From contig JAEDEG010000113.1 in NCBI GenBank assembly GCA_016293435.1, forward strand, positions 1-7,994: a stretch of 7,994 nt of DNA. Reading direction: 5' to 3'. Position numbers and translations under genes: made by a program. Source of the DNA: Clostridia bacterium. Lineage in GTDB: Bacteria; Bacillota; Clostridia; UMGS1810. Positions 4,388 through 7,994 of the stretch are shown here, piece after piece. Every line of letters begins with the position of its first letter. The stretch's first letter is position 1. The notes beneath the pieces are model-generated. The model saw only the letters and a program-made list of their open reading frames with translations. It ran no database searches and was not told the DNA's origin.

Positions 4388-6985
4388 AAAAAGATAAGTA
4401 TTTTAAGTTTTATGCTGTCGGCAGTTTTGGTTTTCAGCAGTGTTTCCTTTGCTTTTGCCGATGATAAATCGGAGCAAGAATATAGCGTATCACCTATTGT
4501 TAAAGAGCTTGTAGAGTCTGTGGGTGTTGATGCAGAGGTAAATGCACGCACAATAACAAGAGCAATGTTTTGTGAGTATCTTGCTCACGCCGCAGGCAAT
4601 CTTGTAAGCATCTGCACACCGAATACAATAAGGTTTGAAGATGTACCCATAGATTCTGCATATGCACCGTACATTCATGCGGTTAGTGCAGCGGGCTTGT
4701 TAAACGGAGTATCTTTCGGCACGTTTGCTCCCGATGTTCCCATAAGTACGCTTGATGCCATAGTTGCACTTGTTCGTCTTGCAGGCTACAATGAGCTTGC
4801 GGCGGCAAAGGGAGGATACCCCACAGGATATATGGCAGTTGCCGGCAGTATAGGCATTACCGAGGGAATTATCACAGATAATACCCCCTTAAACGGCGAA
4901 AAGCTCATAAATCTTATTTACAATACACTTCATGCCGATGTATATCAGCTTGTGGGCATGGGTGATTATGATAAATATGCTTCTTACAAAGGCGAAAATG
5001 TATTGAAGCTTTATCACAACATACATGAGATAAATGCCTGTGTGACTGCCAATCGTTATACATCACTCAGCAGTGAAAGTACCAATTGCAAAAAAGATGA
5101 AATCGAACTTGACAAATCCATATATAAATATGCCTACAACTCACCCTGCGAGCTTATAGGTCAAAATGTTACAGCTTATGTAAAGATGAATTCCAATTCC
5201 AAAACCGGTACGGTTTTATGCATCAGTATCGATGAAAATAATAATAAAATAATTACTCTTTCTTCGGATGATGATTTGAGCATAGACGGATATAAGCTTT
5301 TTTACATTGACGGGAGCAAAACCAAAACAGCAGCACTCAAGCGTGGTTTTACTCTTATATATAATAGTAAGAATTTTTCTAAGGCTGTTCCCTCTGACCT
5401 TGTTGCCAATGATTCTGCTCTCACACTGATTGACAGAGATTTAAACGGTGAATACGAAACAGTGATTATGAATCAGGCAATCACTACGATAGTTGTAAAC
5501 ATAGACAGAACCGAATACATAATATACGGAGAAAATGATTTTTGCATCAACTATAATTCTGTGGACAACTCATCTTCATTTGAAATTACAGATACTCAAG
5601 GCAAAGAATTATTTATTGATGAAGTGAAAAAAAACAATGTTCTCACAGTGTATAAATCAAAAGACAACAGTTATATAAAAGCAGTTATGTCAGACATAAA
5701 GGTTTCGGGTCAGGTCACCGCCAAAGACGAAGTAAGCAAAACGGTATATGTTACCGATGCATCCGGCGAAAAGGAATATAAAATATCAAGCGGCTATGAA
5801 GATAGATTTACGGTTGGAATGACGGGAGCTTTCTTTTTGGATTCGCTTGGAAGAATTTTGTGCCCCGATAATGTTGAAACTAAAAACTGGGAATACGGAT
5901 ACCTTGCGGCAGTGTCCTTTAACAACGGGCTCGATAGCAGCAGGCTTAAAATATACACAGCCTCCGGTTTTGAGACCTTTGAATGTTCAAACAAACTTAT
6001 TATAGACGGAAGAAGAGAAGATATAAACAAAACCTCCAATAATGCAATTGTCAAAAACGCTACCTTATATCCGCAAGCTGTAAGATATCAGCTTGACAGT
6101 GACAACAGGCTAAAAATAATAGATACTGTTGAAGTCGGCACCGAATCGGATTCGATGAAAGAAACCAAATTTGAAAATATAAGTTATTTCAATTCAGGAT
6201 TTAAGTGCTTTGAAAATGTGTGTGTGCTCGGAGATAAAACTCTGGCAGTAAAGGTACCCCTTTCACCCAAATATTCCAATGACGAAGACTATTATTCCAA
6301 AAGTGCCAATATGTTTATCAAAAACAAAAAACAAAACACCTTTGCGGCATATGATATGGACGAGTTCTTGGTTCCCCGCCTTATAGTTGTAAAAAATGAT
6401 TCTACAACGGTTGGTGAGGGATTGAACGACTACTCAGCAATGGGCATTGTTACCGAAAAAATCCGAGCACTCAACAATGAAGGCGAAGATCGAAATGCTC
6501 TACACATTACAGACCTTTCGGGTGTAAAAAGTACCGTTTATTTTGAAAATGATGATACAGGCTATGCAGATGTGGAATTTGGAGATATAATACTCTATCT
6601 TGCAGACGAAACCAATAATATTAAAGAATGGAAATATGATCTTGACTATTCGGTCAGTGTATCAAAAAACACTTATATAAGCTATGATTCATTTACAAAA
6701 TATATGGGATATCCCTATGCAAAATCAGGTACTTATTTTTCTTTTCTCAATTCGTTCAATAATCCCGACCTTGAAGAAACCCAAGAGCATTTGCTCACCT
6801 TTCCCGTCAAGGTTATGAAATTTATGGAAGTTGATTTTGAAACCAAAGAAGTTTCGGTTTCAAGCTATGAATATGTCGGCGAATACAAACACAATAAAAA
6901 CACCGACAGCATTTCATATGTAAAAGTATATGGCGGAGGTTCACAGTACAAAGATATGTTGATAACCTATAAAAATTGCCGATAA
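4385..6985 (+). CDS. Exported large surface protein with degenerate N-terminal SLH repeats
   Basis: An 866-residue secreted protein of unknown function. Residues 1-25 are a clear signal peptide, with cleavage after AFA. SLH-like units follow: the end of one (TITRAMFCEYL, about 56-66), a fuller one from about 83 to 135 (FEDVPIDSAYAPYI to VRLAGY), and a third at 139-184 containing YPTGYMAVAGSIGIT. Only the first keeps a TRA-type signature; the others read STLD and NGEK. The rest is beta-rich with no predicted membrane segment and no recognised catalytic motif. Four stretches (about 217-295, 441-494, 503-545 and 685-750) share a pattern of a short strand with a VT-type turn, an alternating strand near a Ser-Gly, and a later Gly-Asp strand, and may be diverged copies of one module. 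Similar proteins occur in clostridial surface clusters. The alternative start at 4382 adds one Met. It is coupled to the SLH gene before it. Confidence 0.88.
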   Translation: MKKISILSFMLSAVLVFSSVSFAFADDKSEQEYSVSPIVKELVESVGVDAEVNARTITRAMFCEYLAHAAGNLVSICTPNTIRFEDVPIDSAYAPYIHAVSAAGLLNGVSFGTFAPDVPISTLDAIVALVRLAGYNELAAAKGGYPTGYMAVAGSIGITEGIITDNTPLNGEKLINLIYNTLHADVYQLVGMGDYDKYASYKGENVLKLYHNIHEINACVTANRYTSLSSESTNCKKDEIELDKSIYKYAYNSPCELIGQNVTAYVKMNSNSKTGTVLCISIDENNNKIITLSSDDDLSIDGYKLFYIDGSKTKTAALKRGFTLIYNSKNFSKAVPSDLVANDSALTLIDRDLNGEYETVIMNQAITTIVVNIDRTEYIIYGENDFCINYNSVDNSSSFEITDTQGKELFIDEVKKNNVLTVYKSKDNSYIKAVMSDIKVSGQVTAKDEVSKTVYVTDASGEKEYKISSGYEDRFTVGMTGAFFLDSLGRILCPDNVETKNWEYGYLAAVSFNNGLDSSRLKIYTASGFETFECSNKLIIDGRREDINKTSNNAIVKNATLYPQAVRYQLDSDNRLKIIDTVEVGTESDSMKETKFENISYFNSGFKCFENVCVLGDKTLAVKVPLSPKYSNDEDYYSKSANMFIKNKKQNTFAAYDMDEFLVPRLIVVKNDSTTVGEGLNDYSAMGIVTEKIRALNNEGEDRNALHITDLSGVKSTVYFENDDTGYADVEFGDIILYLADETNNIKEWKYDLDYSVSVSKNTYISYDSFTKYMGYPYAKSGTYFSFLNSFNNPDLEETQEHLLTFPVKVMKFMEVDFETKEVSVSSYEYVGEYKHNKNTDSISYVKVYGGGSQYKDMLITYKNCR

Positions 6986-6994
6986 ATAGCTAAG

Positions 6995-7012
6995 AAAGGA
7001 TTGAAGAGTATG
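6995..7012 (+). promoter_or_regulatory. Ribosome binding site for the third operon gene
   Basis: AAAGGA (6995-7000) is 9 nt before the ATG at 7010-7012. The in-frame TTG at 7001 directly abuts the site and is rejected. Only 24 nt separate the genes and no terminator is seen, so they share a transcript. Confidence 0.75.
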
Positions 7013-7994
7013 AAAAAAACATCCCTGATTCTTGTGATAGCAATGTTTTTTACATCTTTTAATATTGTGTCATTTGCTTTGGCAGGCATAGAGCTATATA
7101 CAAATGTGGGATTTGCCGATTGTATTACCTATGGTTCTTCGTCGGGTATAAATACAACAGGAAAAGCCTATGTAGCTAAAGTAGTAAACGGCGGACTTGA
7201 TAAGGCAGTAATTTTAAAAAATGCAGAATATAAGCTTGTTGCACAAGCACCAATCAGCGTACCTGATGGGATTTATTATGTGCAAACAAGAGTAATGTTT
7301 AGCGATTTTAATTCTAAAAAGACAATAACTTTGGATTCGGGCACTACAAAATTAAAAGTTCTCACCTTTGACAAAAACGGTAATATATACAATGGCTCGG
7401 ATTTACCTGTATCACGCTACCGACTTAATGAATGGATTGATATTACATTAAAGGTAGGCGGCAATGTGGGCAGAGCCGATGTGTATATTGGCAATAACAA
7501 GGTGATGACCAGAGCTAATGTACCCAAATCAAAAATTAACGGTATGAGCTTTGAAAGTGCTAAAGCAACGGAGGCCACAACCTTTTATATAGACTATATT
7601 CGCTCATATAAGGGCAGCTATATTTTAAATTACAATGAACTTGATTACCCTGCTAACTCGGCAGTTAACCAAGACACATCACTCGACATACCCGACGGCT
7701 CCGATTTTAAGAGCAGGGTACTCATGTATCGTGATTTTGAAAATGATGAAATTGGAGTAAAACCCAAGGAAGGATTCTACACAAAAAATGAAGCCTATAT
7801 AGTCCAAAGAGAAGATGGCAACGGAAAGGCATTTAAGGCAGGCAGAAGTAATATTTCCGTCACTTCGGAAAGTGCTATAGATTATCTTGTAAACACATCA
7901 CTTGACAATGCAGTGGTTGAGGGCGATTTTTGCCGCACCGGCAAAGGAGGAACATTTGGATTTTTCCAAATTCAAGACAAATCGGGCGGATATG
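7010..7994 (+). CDS. Exported protein with concanavalin-like domains, cut by the window edge
   Basis: The first 328 residues of a longer secreted protein with no stop before the window end. Residues 1-25 are a signal peptide, with cleavage after ALA, very like that of the preceding gene (VSFALA versus VSFAFA). Residues about 26-202 form a beta-sandwich of the concanavalin/LamG type, with LNEWIDITLKVGG (139-151), RADVYIGNNKV (155-165) and a closing TFYIDYIRSYKG (191-202). A spacer follows, and a second similar unit begins near residue 237 with YRDFENDEIGVKP, then GNGKAFKAG (270-278). Such folds often bind polysaccharide or occur beside polysaccharide-lyase domains, but no catalytic site is visible in this part. 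The family and fold are inferred from strand pattern only. Its position in the operon suggests it works at the surface with the two SLH proteins. Confidence 0.87.
   Translation, partial: MKKTSLILVIAMFFTSFNIVSFALAGIELYTNVGFADCITYGSSSGINTTGKAYVAKVVNGGLDKAVILKNAEYKLVAQAPISVPDGIYYVQTRVMFSDFNSKKTITLDSGTTKLKVLTFDKNGNIYNGSDLPVSRYRLNEWIDITLKVGGNVGRADVYIGNNKVMTRANVPKSKINGMSFESAKATEATTFYIDYIRSYKGSYILNYNELDYPANSAVNQDTSLDIPDGSDFKSRVLMYRDFENDEIGVKPKEGFYTKNEAYIVQREDGNGKAFKAGRSNISVTSESAIDYLVNTSLDNAVVEGDFCRTGKGGTFGFFQIQDKSGGY

Noticed and set aside
3074..6054. Minus-strand and alternate-frame open frames inside the surface-protein genes
   Set aside because: They overlap clearly real coding sequence and show no ribosome binding sites or domain motifs.
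1..7994. CRISPR array, tRNA, rRNA or intact insertion sequence
   Set aside because: No regularly spaced repeats, no tRNA or rRNA signatures and no transposase frame were found on either strand.

Overview
The window looks like the chromosome of an anaerobic, low-GC, Gram-positive bacterium of the class Clostridia, possibly an uncultured gut lineage. The supports are AT-rich DNA, strong AGGAGG-type ribosome binding sites, a small clostridial-type rubredoxin beside a ferritin, and several exported proteins with S-layer homology (SLH) domains. The genus cannot be fixed from the sequence alone.

Region 1 (about 99-1030, minus strand) is a two-gene iron and oxidative-stress unit. A consensus promoter (TTGACA, 17 bp, TATAAT) drives a non-haem ferritin. 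After 35 nt comes a 51-residue rubredoxin, then a strong hairpin terminator. The rubredoxin is odd: its first metal-binding knuckle is C-P-C-G instead of CxxCG.

Region 2 (about 907-1218) is the divergent intergenic region. It holds the ferritin promoter and leader, a short direct repeat, a perfect 10-bp inverted repeat, and a weaker plus-strand promoter.

Region 3 (1219-2331, plus strand) encodes a one-component regulator. An N-terminal XRE-type helix-turn-helix is fused to a BadF/N-acetylglucosamine-kinase-like domain whose nucleotide-binding and catalytic motifs are eroded. It probably senses a ligand rather than phosphorylating one.

Region 4 (2332-2744) has no protein-coding gene. It contains the regulator's terminator, a second terminator-like hairpin, a good promoter (TTGAAA, 17 bp, TATAAT), an 18-bp perfect palindrome just downstream, and three consecutive hairpins ahead of a strong ribosome binding site. 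The first of those hairpins is GC-rich and followed by a T-run, so it could act as an attenuator.

Region 5 (2745 to the right edge, plus strand) is an operon of at least three exported surface proteins. The first has an Ig-like region, clostridial helical modules and three C-terminal SLH domains. The second has degenerate N-terminal SLH repeats and repeated beta-rich modules. The third is cut by the window edge and has concanavalin-like beta-sandwich domains. Overlapping or closely spaced genes and shared signal-peptide style suggest they are made together and build one cell-surface assembly. Its function is not known from the sequence. The most interesting parts are the structured leader of this operon, the degenerate-kinase regulator next to it, and the CxC rubredoxin.
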